From positions 4,825,501 through 4,889,500 of the forward strand of contig OX359287.1 in assembly GCA_947179155.2 (NCBI GenBank): a stretch of DNA of 64,000 nucleotides, in the 5' to 3' direction. Both the position numbers and the translations under genes were made by a program. The notes beneath the pieces are model-generated. The model had not been told where the DNA came from, did not search any database, and worked only from the letters and a program-made list of their open reading frames with translations. Source of the stretch: Hedera helix. Lineage: Eukaryota; Streptophyta; Magnoliopsida; Apiales; Araliaceae. The number at the start of each line of letters is the position of its first letter. Position 1 is the stretch's first letter. Positions 1 through 11,744 of this stretch are shown here, in pieces.

Positions 1-1253
1 GCAAACAAGGATATCGTTCCCACGAGGAAATAGATTAATATCTATTAGTTACTAATTTTTAAACCAAATTAACCCAATTCAAACTACGATGGATGATTTC
101 AGGTTGAAATGAAACTTTGTTGAAATTAACTTCTAAATAAATAACCACGAGACTAAATGCAGATTTGTTAGCTTAAGATCACAACATCCCTTAGTATTTC
201 ATTTAAGTCAATGTACTTCCTCTTCAATTAATTTATTACACTGAATTGCTAACCCAGAATTCTTTATAATCACCATGCACCTCTTCCGATAGCACATGAA
301 TAAATCCTCCAAAATCTGACCTTGAGGCGACATAATTATAGGAACACCCTAGTTAATTAACTCACATATATGTATATTCCTATCCTATATGCTAAACATA
401 TTAACCTTAACACTCAGATTATATGGACAATTATTATCATAACCCAATCTAAATCTAAACTCTGTTTTCCAACTTTGAATAGATTATCTCAGTAATTGTT
501 AGCTAAGTAATTAATCAACACGCATAAGGTATGATAAATAATTCAGATACTAACTTTAACCAAAGATGAAGCAATCAACTAAAATTGCATACTAAGTTCC
601 ATTGTAATCTTAATGTAAAGTTTAGTTCATAGTATCTAGAGAGAGCAACATCAAATTAAACAATGAATACATCTCAGAGATTACACAAATCAAAGATAAA
701 AGGAAGGATTAGAAAGAACTCTAATGGTTGCTCCTAATTTATGCCTTGAATCCTCAGAATTTGCAGATATCTCTGTTACTTGCTGATAATCTATGTGTTC
801 TCTTTGATGCTCTATCCTCTACTCTAGCTCTACCCAAACGACTGCTATTTTATCTTGCTATATCTCCTCATGCACGTTCCCTCTATCTTGACAGTTAATT
901 AACCTCCCATTCTCTTCTCACGCGCTGCTTGTCAATTTCCCTTCCTTTTTTTTTTTCCTGAATTTTCAAGTTCCAATTTGGCTCTTTCTGATCATGGGCG
1001 TCTAGACTCCGTCCCTAGTACAAATCTGGGCGTCTAGACGCCGGGCTGTGGCACAGTAATTACAAAATTGCCATTTTCAGAATTTTTCATTTCTCTTAAT
1101 TACTCTCTTTTCCACAATTGCCATATATGTCTCTCTTGCTCTAACCTGCACTAAATAAACATAAAAACAAGTTAAACGAACCTAAAAACACTTAAAGGTA
1201 GCAACTATTAGCTTTAGCGATACCCGATTCGTAGGTATAAAACCCACTCATCA
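1..1253 (-). repeat. Athila/Tat-like LTR, cut by the window edge
   Basis: The opening bases (GATATCGTTCCCACGAGGAAAT) match the wording near the 3' end of the Athila LTRs at 24705 and 44625 (GTATCGCTCCCATGAGGAATT), and the right end (GGTATAAAACCCACTCATCA) matches their ends (GGTATAAAATCCACTTATCA). Read on the minus strand it starts TGATGAGTGGG at 1253. It may be the 5' LTR of an element lying to the left or a solo LTR; the other end is outside the window. It contains a perfect 14-bp palindrome GGCGTCTAGACGCC (1029-1042), with a partial copy near 998, and a TAATTACAAAATTGCC word (1057-1072) shared with other LTRs here. No coding capacity is seen. Confidence 0.7.
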
Positions 1254-2742
1254 TCTACTAAAAATCACGTTATTCAAAAGAAAATAAACATTTATTATGA
1301 ATAACCATACAAGTTCCACAACATCGATGAATATTATGATTTATTTCTACAACATTAATTAATATTATAATTCATTTTCACACATAACACTACATATTCT
1401 ACCCTCTGATTACCCCGATAAGTTTGTTTCAAGTCATCCACCATATATATTTCCAAAGTATCAAATTGATTTATTAATCCGATATGCACAACCTTTATTG
1501 ATGGGTCCATCGCATGATTTATTTAATTATAAATCAAATTCACACGACAACTACAGAATCACATAACTACAGGATTGAGCCAACTCGCTCAATCTGCCCA
1601 TATATATACCACTTTTAGTGGTTCAGTAATGCATGTTCTTTATACAATTATAAATCTAACCCGATTCAACATACAACTAAATCACAGTTATATCAACACA
1701 CACTAATTGTTCACACATACATTTAATTTAATTTTAATTACGTAAATCAACAATCAATAAGTATAAAACATATACTGTAAGTACTAATATAACTTATCTC
1801 TAACATTATAACATCCCAACTTAGCTTTCACACTTTGAATTAGGTCAAATCGACTCGTTCCGATCCAAAACCCTAATTCAAAGTCCATAACTACATTTTA
1901 GTGATATATTGACACTAAACGTTATATCATACTATAAAAGTATAACCAAACTTTCATGATCAATTCTCAATCCTCGTGTGAAAAGATCGTTACATCCATT
2001 TTCTAGTCAACACATGATCCATAACATCCTGATACCTCACGAGTCCACTAGCCCTTCCAAAGACTTTAGGATATTATTTCAGATTTTTCGATCAATTTTC
2101 ACATTTTTTGAATTATCTATTTTTTTTAATTATTACAATGGCACTAGTACACGAACAAATGCAAGACTTAGACAAGCAATTTACTGAAATAAAGGAGGAC
2201 CTCTCCTTTATAAAAGGCCTAGTTCAAGAGCTGATCAACATAATTTGAGATTTGACTAAAAAGGTCGTTAAACTAAGAAGAGATGTCATCCCTTTTTGGT
2301 AACATGATAATTTGAGATTTAGTCTAAGCAGAATTCCACAATCATCAATTTCAACTCCTCCTCCTGGATCTACAATACAAGTCATTTGAGTTAGCCTTCT
2401 AGATCTGCATCTGCCAATCCTTCTAGATCGTCAAGTGGAGTAACTCCCACTAGCAGTAGATTCCCAACAATTAGTAACCTCATATATGACAATCAAAATC
2501 TACAAGGGATGCACATTACAGGAGAAGAGCAAATCCAACTTCCTCTTGGGACTAGAGAAATTGAACAAGAAATGAGATAGACAGACAAAGAAAGAAAGAG
2601 GCTCTATGATAGAAGAAGAGAATAAGAAAGGAGGAACCCTCATAGGAGTCGTCCTTGCAAAAGATCATGAAATTGAAGGTAGCTTAGTGTTCTATGATAG
2701 AAGAAAAAAAAAAGAAAAATGGAGTAACCCTCCCAAGAGTCA
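1254..2742. other. Unassigned AT-rich stretch with degraded mobile-element traces
   Basis: No LTR ends, primer-binding site or recognisable polyprotein domain could be identified. The left half is AT-rich filler. The right half (about 2130-2700) has a more coding-like composition and carries a short reading-frame remnant. Near the right end, two segments starting TCTATGATAGAAGAA (about 2607-2658 and 2691-2742) are an imperfect direct duplication. The stretch ends where the 2743 LTR begins; the five bases before it, AGTCA (2738-2742), are the candidate target duplication. Confidence 0.4.
2138..2248 (+). pseudogene. Coiled-coil reading-frame remnant, possibly a gag N-terminus
   Basis: A 36-codon frame starts ATGGCACTAGTACAC and ends at TGA. 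Beyond the stop the same frame carries on for about 17 more codons (beginning DLTKKVVKLRRDV) before a TAA. The peptide is charged, with leucine and isoleucine at heptad-like spacing (QDLDKQF, IKEDLSFI, LVQELI), which suggests a coiled coil. Further downstream an arginine- and glutamate-rich stretch (ERKRLYDRRRE) appears, as in some gag proteins. I do not recognise a family; the gag assignment is inference from composition and surroundings. Confidence 0.25.
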
Positions 2743-4104
2743 TGTAACGACCCCGAAATTTGACCCATTATTACCTTAAATTTCATATTTATTAAGCCTT
2801 ATCTTCCTTGCGTCCAAATTTCGGTCTGTTAATAAATCTTTAATCATCTTCTTTTACCCATTAAATTGATTTTAAAATCATCAAGTACCAATTTTTCGGT
2901 ATAATTTTTTTCTTTTCTTTTTTCTCACTTTTCTTAATCATTGTATTAAAATATTTGGATATTTAAAATCTTTACATTTGGATCCTAGTCCCTGGATCGC
3001 AACCTTTACTTTTTCTTTCTAACATCATTTTCATAATGCTCATCATTCAAAATTTACAGTTATTTATTTTCATACAAATATTCCTTGTTGCGTCATTCGT
3101 AATCAAACATATAATAATTTCTAACGTAACAATTATCCTGATCAATCACAGTTCATAATTGAACTTTTATCATATCCAGATTCAACTTATATATACATAT
3201 AATTCCTTACAGTAAATTAACAAATTTCTCACATTGAATTATAATATTAACAATATAACAATCCCGTTTTCTACCTACTAGGCAATTCATCTCTAACATA
3301 ATCCAGTATTCTTGAATTTCATTTCTTTCCTGCAAAAATATTTATTAAGCAAGTAATGAGCACAACGGCTCAGCAAGTTCAACAGTTTATGCTTCACGTA
3401 GCACATACCCTAACATGCTTGGTGTGTGTCATATATCATGTGTTTGTGCTTTGACTATAACAATATATCTCATATATATTCATATCATTGCACAAAGTAC
3501 ACATTGTGGTCATATTAATCACGTATCACATAGCACATAATTTGTATGCATTTAAAACAAGAATTGCATATCATAACAGTCCAACATTTAACATAAAAGA
3601 ACTGAAGAACTTGTCTAGCGTCCAATTAATAGCTCAAAACCTTAACTCGATCAACCTCTGATCATAAAATAATCAAATAATAATTATTCATCTCTTTATG
3701 ATATTAATTTACTTAATTAATATCATATATAATGTAATTAACCATACCCGTCGATTTATTTTAGGGTACCGGGTCAATTATTAAATAATTTGGTTAATTA
3801 TTTTAACCTCGTCCCATAAAATATTAATATAACTTAATATCAAACATATTCGATACGGACAACCCGGCTTATCGGATAAATTTTAGCGTATTCGGTTGTC
3901 CGAATTTTCATTTTAGCCATTTTCTAAACTTTAACCTTATTAGATTAATATTTAAACATTTTAATATTAATCCCCAATATTTAATATTTTTACAAAAATA
4001 TTAAATATAATACCCAAATATTATTTCTGTATTTTTAGTATTTTTCTATAATTTTTTATAATTTTAAACAATTTTTAAACATTTATTTCATTAAAAACTA
4101 ATTC

Positions 4105-4305
4105 TGGGGGCATTTTCGTCATTTCCGCGCCCTTAAGGACATAACCAAAATTTTCCAGAAAGCCCAAGGGCATTCCCGTAATTTTGGCACTTTTAGGGAC
4201 AAAATTGAATTTGCCGAAAACTCCAGGGGCATTTTTGTAATTTCGGGGGCCAAGGGGACACGTTCGGTATTTTCGAGAAAGGCCAGGGGCAATTTTGTAA
4301 TTGCA
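4105..4305. repeat. ~60-bp tandem repeat, about 3.4 copies
   Basis: Units begin at about 4105, 4166, 4226 and 4287. Each starts with GGGGCATTTTTGTAATTTC or a close variant, continues into a GGGACA-type middle and ends in TTTTCnnGAAA and GCC. The last unit runs into the GC-rich island. The repeated GGGGCAATTTTGTAATT word reappears, inverted, in other LTRs of the window. Confidence 0.7.
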
Positions 4306-4460
4306 CAGCGTGCGTGGCCGCGCGGCCCCTGCCTATGATGCCAAACGGCGTCGTTTCTAGTTGTCGTGTTTGGCCTCCACGCAATGCGCGGCTTACCCTG
4401 ATGCGCGCCCAAAAACGGCGTTGTTTTGGGCCGCTTTTCTGAAAAATTTGGTCGCACGCA
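4286..4460. repeat. GC-rich palindromic island inside the LTR
   Basis: Within AT-rich surroundings this holds AAACGGCGTCGTTT (4343-4356), AAAACGGCGTTGTTTT (4412-4427), and two copies of the inverted form of a CGCATTGCG word (CCACGCAATGCGCGG near 4378 and GCACGCAATGCCCGG near 4453). The same words occur in the Tekay LTR at 33212-33440 and the Athila LTRs. Confidence 0.65.
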
Positions 4461-4869
4461 ATGCCCGGCCTGTCCTTTTTCTGTCTTCTTCTTCTTCAGC
4501 CGAGCAGTATACCAACTTTCAATAATTTTCCTCCATTTTGCACATAATTTTCACAACAAAACAACTCTAAAAATCATATAATTTATAGCTATGCATCATA
4601 AAATTATTTAGAATAATTATTCTAATTATTTACTAATTTTCCACAATAATAATTTATCTCTAAAATACATGAATAAATCATATAATTCAATTGTTTTACC
4701 TTCCAAAGCTTGCTTTCTTTCTTTGAAGGCACCAATTTTCCTCTTCCTCTTGGTGGCTATGGCGGATACGATGGTGGAGGGTGGCGGTGGAAAAAGGAGG
4801 AGCAAGAGAGAGTTTTTGTGTGTTCATTTGTTTTTCTTTTCCTTCTCTCATTTCCTTTTTCTTTCTTTT

Positions 4870-4877
4870 CTTTTATA
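4870..4877 (-). promoter_or_regulatory. Candidate LTR TATA box
   Basis: The minus strand reads TATAAAAG here, roughly 1.4 kb into the LTR. This is plausible as the retrotransposon promoter, but no downstream evidence is available. Confidence 0.35.
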
Positions 4878-5803
4878 GCTAACACAATTAACTAATTTGA
4901 AGGCTAAGCCAAAAAGTCCACCGCCTTTCTTATTTCTTAACCGAATTTTTCCCACTTCCGGATTGTTCCAAAGCATGCGTAAACAATTAATTAAATACAT
5001 TACGTAATTGTTACGTGTAATAAATATTTTATATAACAAATATAAAATATTTATTTTAATTCACTAAAAATCATAATATAATTTTTCAATAATATTTAGA
5101 CCCTTTTTGGGTACTTTTATTGACAAATTTTGTACACGCATAACGTTATGCATGTAATTATCTGAGGTCATTTATACTTCCAAAAATCATAAGATAAATC
5201 ATATAACATATAAAAATTATTTTTCATAATTTTTCACTTCGTTTCTTGGACAACATGTTACACTAACATGTTCCCATTTTTAAAATATTATACTTCATAA
5301 AAATCATAATAATTCCACTATACACAAATATAATTTTTAATAATTTAAAACCTTTCTTTTTCCTCATTTCTTTCTCATTTCTTTATCATTTACATTTCAC
5401 ATTAATTTCTTTATATATAAATTATATAATTTAATATTATATAATTTATATATTTACATTCTCCTTTTTTAATTTCCTCCATAATTATCAATTAATTATA
5501 TAACCAAATTTATACATTTTAACCCTCTTATATAAATTATATAATAATTCTTATATAATTTATATAATTATTCTTCCATTAACATTTTACCTAAATTTCC
5601 TTATATAAATTATATACTTTATTAGTATATAATTTATAAAATTCCTTCCTCTTCTTAAATGACTTCTAAACCTTCACCATAATCTAAAATCAATATTTCA
5701 CATTTTACCAACTTCTTCATTCCCTTTTATTTAACTTTGGATTAATTTAATTATTAATCCCTTTATTTCCATAATTAATAACATTTATAATTATCAATTA
5801 AAC

Positions 5804-5942
<139 letters not shown>

Positions 5943-6262
5943 TTAATTCATGCATTTTACATTATCACATAACCTCATTTAAAATCATAATTTCTGTACT
6001 TCCACAATAATTTAATTATACAATTTATTGTACCTTTACCTGAAATTCTTTTATTCCTCATAAATTGTTTTCTAAACAATTTATTTACTTTTCAATTATT
6101 TTAATTCAACATACTTTATCATGATCTCTGTACAGATTTAATTTATTAATTAAATCCCTTCACATACCTTAAATCACATAAAATAATAATTAATTTAAAC
6201 AACCTTGATATTTTTATCAATTAATTCTTACTAAAATAATCTCGGAGATTCGGGTCCTCACA

Positions 6263-6280
6263 TTCTTCCCCCCTTAACAA
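6263..6280 (-). promoter_or_regulatory. Polypurine tract of the 2743-6262 element
   Basis: On the minus strand this reads TTAAGGGGGGAAGAA immediately before the LTR start TGTGAGG. It is preceded by the paired words GATTCCGAG and GGAATCTTG, the same design as at 41380-41413 (ATTCCGATGACGGAATTTTT, then AAGGGGGGAGAA). Confidence 0.8.
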
Positions 6281-6769
6281 GATTCCATTCTCGGAATCAT
6301 AATTGCCGTAATAATCATACGTATATTATTCATAGCACCTTGCTATACCTTTATCTTGATAAAGCACAACTATTTTCATAATAATCATATCTTACTGCTT
6401 TAATATCCATTACTTACATGGATAATTTCAGTAAAAATCGTAACTGTCAGAATATTCAAATTCTTAACTCAACATTATATTTCATAATTAAACTTTAACT
6501 CATTTCTTGATATACATATCAAGACAGTTTCTCGTTCTCTGAAAATTTTCCTTTCTTTTAATCATACTTACCCTTACTCCATTCACTTATTTCATACTTT
6601 GCACCTTCTTCCTTCTCCTTTTTTTTATATCCATATTCATGACTCTTCTTCACATTCGATAGATCATTCCTTAATACTTCCATCATTTAACACTAGGTTT
6701 TAAACACTAACCTTTACTTAATTCATCACAATCCTTATTTGAAATTATTCTAAAATCTCGGGTGTCACA
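6281..6769 (-). repeat. Start of a second, different LTR, plus unresolved junction
   Basis: At 6769 the minus strand reads TGTGACACCCGAGATTTT, a typical chromovirus LTR start, and it is preceded by its own polypurine tract (6770-6790). Going left, the LTR must stop before 6281, where the first element's interior lies, so at most about 0.5 kb survives. I could not find the exact break. No coding sequence is visible. Confidence 0.55.
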
Positions 6770-6815
6770 TTCACCCCTCCTTCATAAAATTTCGTCCTCG
6801 AAATTTCTATGTACT
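6770..6815 (-). promoter_or_regulatory. Polypurine tract and flanking hairpin of the second element
   Basis: The minus strand reads AAATTTCGAGGACGAAATTT, an inverted repeat, then TATGAAGGAGGGGTGAA directly before the LTR start at 6769. The same layout precedes the LTR at 62275 (ATTTCGATGACGAAATTT, then GAAGGAGGGGTGAA). Confidence 0.75.
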
Positions 6816-7101
6816 CATACTTCATAATTTGTTTACATTTATTCCACATATCTTTATTTCCTTCCTTTCTCGTAGTCATTATATATTTCAATTTTCTAAT
6901 CCATCACATTTCATACTTTCTTTACTTCACAATTATTGCTTTCATTATCACTCACATTTAAATAATACTACCCCATCCTACCATCCAATCTTCATAAGAG
7001 TAGAGGAAAAATAAAACTTTTCGTAATATGCTGAATGAACTTTTATCCCGGTTAACAATATTTCACTCCCAGAGTACCTCATATTGCAACCCATTAAGAT
7101 A
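6816..7101. other. AT-rich spacer without identifiable feature
   Basis: Short frames here (for example 6829-7014) are serine-, histidine- and phenylalanine-rich and look like chance. The stretch probably belongs to the 3' untranslated part of the element whose LTR starts at 6769, up to its junction with the Copia remnant. Confidence 0.4.
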
Positions 7102-7966
7102 ATGAAATTTGAGATGAGTATGATAGGAAAGCTAAACTACCTTTTTGGACTTCAAGTAAAATAGAATGATGAAGGAATCTTCATAAGTTAATCTAAGTAC
7201 ATCACAAATCTACTTAAGAAGTCTCCCATGAAAACTCATACGGCATCTATAACTAAACTAGACAAAAATGAAAAAGGTAAAAGTATTGATGTAATTCAAT
7301 ACAGGGGTATGATAGGGTCGCTCCTATATTTGAAATCTAGTACGCTAGATATTTTGTTCTCTACTAGTATTTATGCTAGGTTTTAAGCTCATCTTAAGGA
7401 GTCTCGTCTTATTACTGTTAAAAGAATTTTTAAATGTCTTAAGGGTACTCTATATTTGGGACTGTGGTATCCCAAAGAGTCTCTCTTTGATCTAATTGGA
7501 TACTCAGATGTAGATTTTGTAGGATGCAAGATTGACAGAAAAAGCAATAGTGGGACATGCATGCCAATTAATAGGAAACAAGATTGTATCTTGGTTTAGC
7601 AAGAAATAAAATTCAGTGTCTACTTCAATTGCAGAAGTTGAGTACGTTGCTGCTAATAGTTGTTTTGCTCAATTATTGTGGATGAAAAATTAACTAGCTG
7701 ACTATGGGTTTGATTTTAAGTTTATTCACATATTCTGTGAAAATACAAGTGCTATTTCAATTACTCATAATCCTATTATGCATTCAAGAACTAAAAATAT
7801 AGACAACAGATATCACTTCATAAGAGATCATGTGCAAAATGAAAACATATCCCTGCATTTTATACCAACTAAAAATCTACTTTCAGATGTGTTCACAGAA
7901 CCTTTAAATGAATCTATATTTAATAAATTAATTAGTGAGTTAGGTATGCTGAATTTGCATCCTTAA
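7102..7966 (+). pseudogene. Copia RT/RNase H remnant (SIRE-like)
   Basis: A frame starting at 7102 gives MSMIGKLNYLFGLQVK, the conserved end of the Copia reverse transcriptase, then YRGMIGSLLYL, LGLWYPKESLFDLIGYSD and GCKIDRKSNSGTC of the RNase H. After a frameshift near 7570 the RNase H end follows, with CENTSAISITHNPIMHSRT, RYHFIRDHVQNENISLHF and FTEPLNES, ending at 7966. There are in-frame stops (for example near 7161 and 7384) and the whole integrase and gag side is missing. The wording resembles SIRE-type Copia elements; lineage confidence is moderate. Together with 16815-18533 it formed one block before the 8173-16809 element inserted. Confidence 0.75.
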
Positions 7967-8172
7967 GTAGTATGTATTAGAAATTGCTAACAGTGCAAGT
8001 GAAACTCGTAAAGTATGGAAATGATCATAGAGAGGAAACAATTCGTATAGCACAGATATGATCATATAGTATGAAAACTTTTACATTGAAACACAGAGTT
8101 AAAAGAAGGATAATGTATTATCGTACGATCAGAATAACTTAAGGCGATTAGTATAAAGTGCGTGCTCTTCAC
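7967..8172. other. Spacer after the Copia remnant, with target duplication
   Basis: This is non-coding sequence between the end of the RNase H remnant and the inserted Copia element. Its last five bases, TTCAC (8168-8172), are repeated at 16810-16814, so the natural continuation of this spacer is at 16815. Confidence 0.7.
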
Positions 8173-9387
8173 TGAAAGTACTATGTACACAAGTCAATCA
8201 TATTTGATATGATATAACATATACTTTGTAATGTTATTCGTTTATTAATAAAAGTTTAATTATACAAATGTATTTTTTTTATCCATATTTAATTGTTTAT
8301 AGTAATTATGATAAATCCATAGTTGTTGAACAATGCTTTTAGAATCATGATGATGATTATGCTAATGAGATTTAAATTCAAGATAGCTTAAAACTAAAAT
8401 TATTCCTAATCGAGGGATCACTAAAAAGGAGATTAATGAATCCAGATAGATTACTACGTACTATGCTTGCTCTTATGAATAGGATGATTGATCTCATAAT
8501 TATTTATGTAGAGACACTAAAGTAAGTATGTAGGTGCTTATTAGAGAATAAGTTCACTGAACGTGATTCACTCAAAGAACACCTAATGGAGTTTTACTTG
8601 CTTGTCAATAGAAGTTCCTTTTTGTGATAGTAGTACAAATGCTCATTGGACTTGAGATTATCATAGTATCTTGTGTATGATGAGTTATGCCTTGACATAT
8701 TCCTTAAGACCTTTAGGATATATCAAAGGGTATGCTCGGGTATAATAAGTTGTACATGAAGGTAGATGAATGATCAACAAAGAATTTATCACTTCTAGTA
8801 AAAATAAATGAATGTCCTATCTGATTCGATAAATGATAACTTAGTAGTCCTTGGCCAATACAGAATAAAATTAGAAATGAGTTTCTAATTACATTATTTA
8901 GAGTTGTTCATTTGAGAATTGAAATACATATGATCAAATAAAATAAGACTTGACAGTAAATCCATGTCTTGTATTTGATTGTGATATTGTATGGTAGAAT
9001 GATTGAATTGTACGGTAACTATTCACTAAAAAGTTCTTTTATGATTAACTAATGAAATCTATATTATTTGGAAAGTTGTTGATCACTAAGGGGGTTGCCC
9101 TTATTGAGCAGTAAATATTATTTATTTAAATGAATTAAATATTTTAATTTATTTATTTAAATAAGATTAAAATTGTTCTAATTGATTTATTCTATAACCT
9201 GTTTAATATGGAGAACCTAAAGGGACACACCGCAAAAGAAAAATATTTATTTAAGAAGTAAATGTCATAATCGTAATAATAGATTAAAAATATTTAATTT
9301 ATACTATGATGATAAAATAAATTAAATAGCTTAATATTTATTATTTAGTATTTTAGAAATACTAATTATAAATTAATAAGAGGAATC

Positions 9388-9492
<105 letters not shown>

Positions 9493-9612
9493 AGTTCCTA
9501 AATGGTTTAGGAATTAATTAATAAGAGTATTCTCATATTAGTTCATAATAAGATTAGGAGTGTAATTAAAAAAAATCCTATTCATAAAGATGTTAGGAGA
9601 GTTGACTATATC

Positions 9613-9620
9613 TATAAATA
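9613..9620 (+). promoter_or_regulatory. LTR TATA box
   Basis: TATAAATA in GACTATATCTATAAATAAGA, conserved in the 3' LTR at 16392-16399. The downstream sequence is likely the start of the transcript. Confidence 0.6.
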
Positions 9621-10031
9621 AGAGGAGTCTTATTATGGATTGGGGTTACATATAATTTCACAAGATTTTGGGAGAGTACTCATATATTTTCTAGAGAGAA
9701 AAAATTAGGGTTTGCCATCACCCATTTCTTGAATCCTTATTCTTCCTTGGTGGATCACCTCTAGAGGCCAAACACTTGAGTGGCTAACATTGATAAAAGG
9801 AATCTAATCGGTGTAATTCAAAGAGAACCCGCAGGAATTAGAGATGAACGCGTACTTGTGGAAACTAGTGTCTACAAGGGTTTAATTCTCTATCTCCTTC
9901 TTGTTAATTAATACTTGTGCTCAAAGGTCGATCCTGGTTATGATTTATAAAATTTTAAATTATGATTTTAGCATACTTCCGCCACTATTGTGCAATTTGA
10001 TTGTATATTCTTGGATAAAACAAATCAACAG

Positions 10032-10045
10032 TGGCATCAAGAGCC
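10032..10045 (+). promoter_or_regulatory. Primer-binding site (initiator tRNA-Met type)
   Basis: TGGCATCAAGAGCC follows the 5' LTR after one base. The canonical plant initiator Met site is TGGTATCAGAGCC; one substitution and one extra base separate them. Confidence 0.8.
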
Positions 10046-11051
10046 AAATTTTATACGAATTATTAATTGTTTAGATTCCACATATGTATGGGTATGTGTT
10101 TAGAACAATTTATTGGGCATGATATGTTGTATAAAATCATTTGTTTTGAAAACAAGAAGAAAAAATCGTATTTTGGATTAAAAAAATTGGACTGGATTTC
10201 TGAAATCGCGAACTACAATAACATCGTCTAACTGACTATGCTAGGGCGCAGTGTTATTGTATAAACACTGTACCGGGGCACTGTTCTATTGACTTTCGTT
10301 GGTTGACCGAACTGCTCCTTGTTCTTTTACACTGAGTCGGGGCACAATGCTGCAGAATCTGTTTTTCAATTTTTTTAGCAGTTTTTCAAAGCTATAAAAT
10401 AAAAAATGTTTATTTTGGATGATTTTATACTTAAAATAAAAGAGTTTATTTTAAACATGAAATTGTATTTCGTGCAACTTTAAATTGCCCATTAAATGAT
10501 ATCAATGTGTATATGGAATTTTTTAATTTCGCGAGATAGATATTATTTATTGATACATATGTTGAAATGTATGATAATAAAAGGGATTGATTGTGGATTA
10601 TTGACCAATATGATTGGATTTATTTTTGTGGATGCATGAATGAATGCGTTTTTATAAATGGTGTATGCGTACCTCGTCTCTCTAATTTTTCTAATATACA
10701 TTCTATCTCATTCCTATGTACTTTTTATTAACTACTGATCAAGATTTCTATTTTTATGAAAATAGTATGTAATAGATTAGTTAGCTTTATTCTGAAGAAT
10801 TGAAGCCAATAAGCAAGGAGCGCTTGAAAACCCATTTGTAATGGAGCCCGAGATTAAATGTAATAGTTATATTTAATTTTATTCTTTCACCCTAGGTTTG
10901 ACCTTTTGGTTCACTTGGTGGCTCTAGTGAACCAAACTAGAATAAAAGTTCATAATCAATTCAAGTAGAATATAGTATTCTATATGTGCATGCTAATTAT
11001 GTATATATTATTAAACATGCTTCACATATTAAATAATATGACGCGTATTTT

Positions 11052-11056
<5 letters not shown>

Positions 11057-11107
<51 letters not shown>
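11057..11107. repeat. (TA)n microsatellite
   Basis: About 25 TA units following a short T run, in the Copia leader. Confidence 0.95.
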
Positions 11108-11110
<3 letters not shown>

Positions 11111-11252
11111 TGCGCGCTAAACAAGATGAGATAATTAATAACAAATCACTCAAAGAAAATTATATTAAATTGTAATGTTCAACGATATTTGAAATATCGA
11201 ACGTTGCCTTCTAGCATGATAAAACGATAGAGCATCAAATAATCAATATACG

Positions 11253-11545
11253 TTTGTTGTGCATACACAAGGCTTATATCAATTATTTGAGATGTTATTT
11301 TTATCACATTAGATGCTTATAAGGAATTGAACATTACTGTTTTGTTGTGCATACACAAGGACAATATTTTTCTCTTTACTTATATGGAAGTGCTAGGTTG
11401 GACTTAACTTAGATATTTTTGATTTGGATGTGCACATATATGATCATAATAATCTAAGAGACAAAATACAAGGAGTTACATGTTCAGTAATTGACAAAAG
11501 TTGTCTACCTATTGAATAAATTATAGTTTGTTGTGTACACACAAG
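11253..11545 (+). repeat. Three copies of a short palindromic leader motif
   Basis: TTTGTTGTGCATACACAAGG at 11253 and 11341, and TTTGTTGTGTACACACAAG at 11527. Each can fold as TTGTG paired with CACAA around a 4-base loop (CATA, CATA, TACA). The stem is constant while the loop changes. Confidence 0.75.
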
Positions 11546-11744
11546 TCTATACTTATGTCGATATGATCCTTATTCTCACTAGCAAATATTTAATAAGATT
11601 TATCGAACTATATATGGAGGGTAATATAGTTTTATAAAAATAGTAGGGGGATATCAATTTAAATAAAGACCTAATTTATTTTGGTAATTAATTAAATAAA
11701 TGTATGCTAAAATATTGTCTATTTTCACATACAAAATTTTATAA

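Larger units (their letters stand above)
10046..11744 (+). other. Copia leader between primer site and gag
   Basis: This is an untranslated leader of 1.7 kb. It contains a hairpin with CAGTGTT and AACACTG arms (10249-10270), GC-rich words of the type GGGGCACTGTT (near 10246, 10275 and 10339), a TA microsatellite (11057-11107) and three copies of a TTGTG-n4-CACAA palindrome (11253-11545). The frame at 10984-11175 merely reads through the TA tract. Confidence 0.7.

Noticed and set aside
4119..4457. 112-codon minus-strand frame
   Set aside because: Its apparent repeats come from the 60-bp tandem DNA repeat and GC island.
4669..4895. Open frames with a hydrophobic tail inside the 2743-6262 LTR
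   Set aside because: They overlap each other in different frames, lie within an LTR next to the TATA-like box, and the hydrophobic tail is a T-rich tract. No gene signal.
10984..11175. Frame with a long Ile-Tyr run
   Set aside because: It is the translation of the TA microsatellite.
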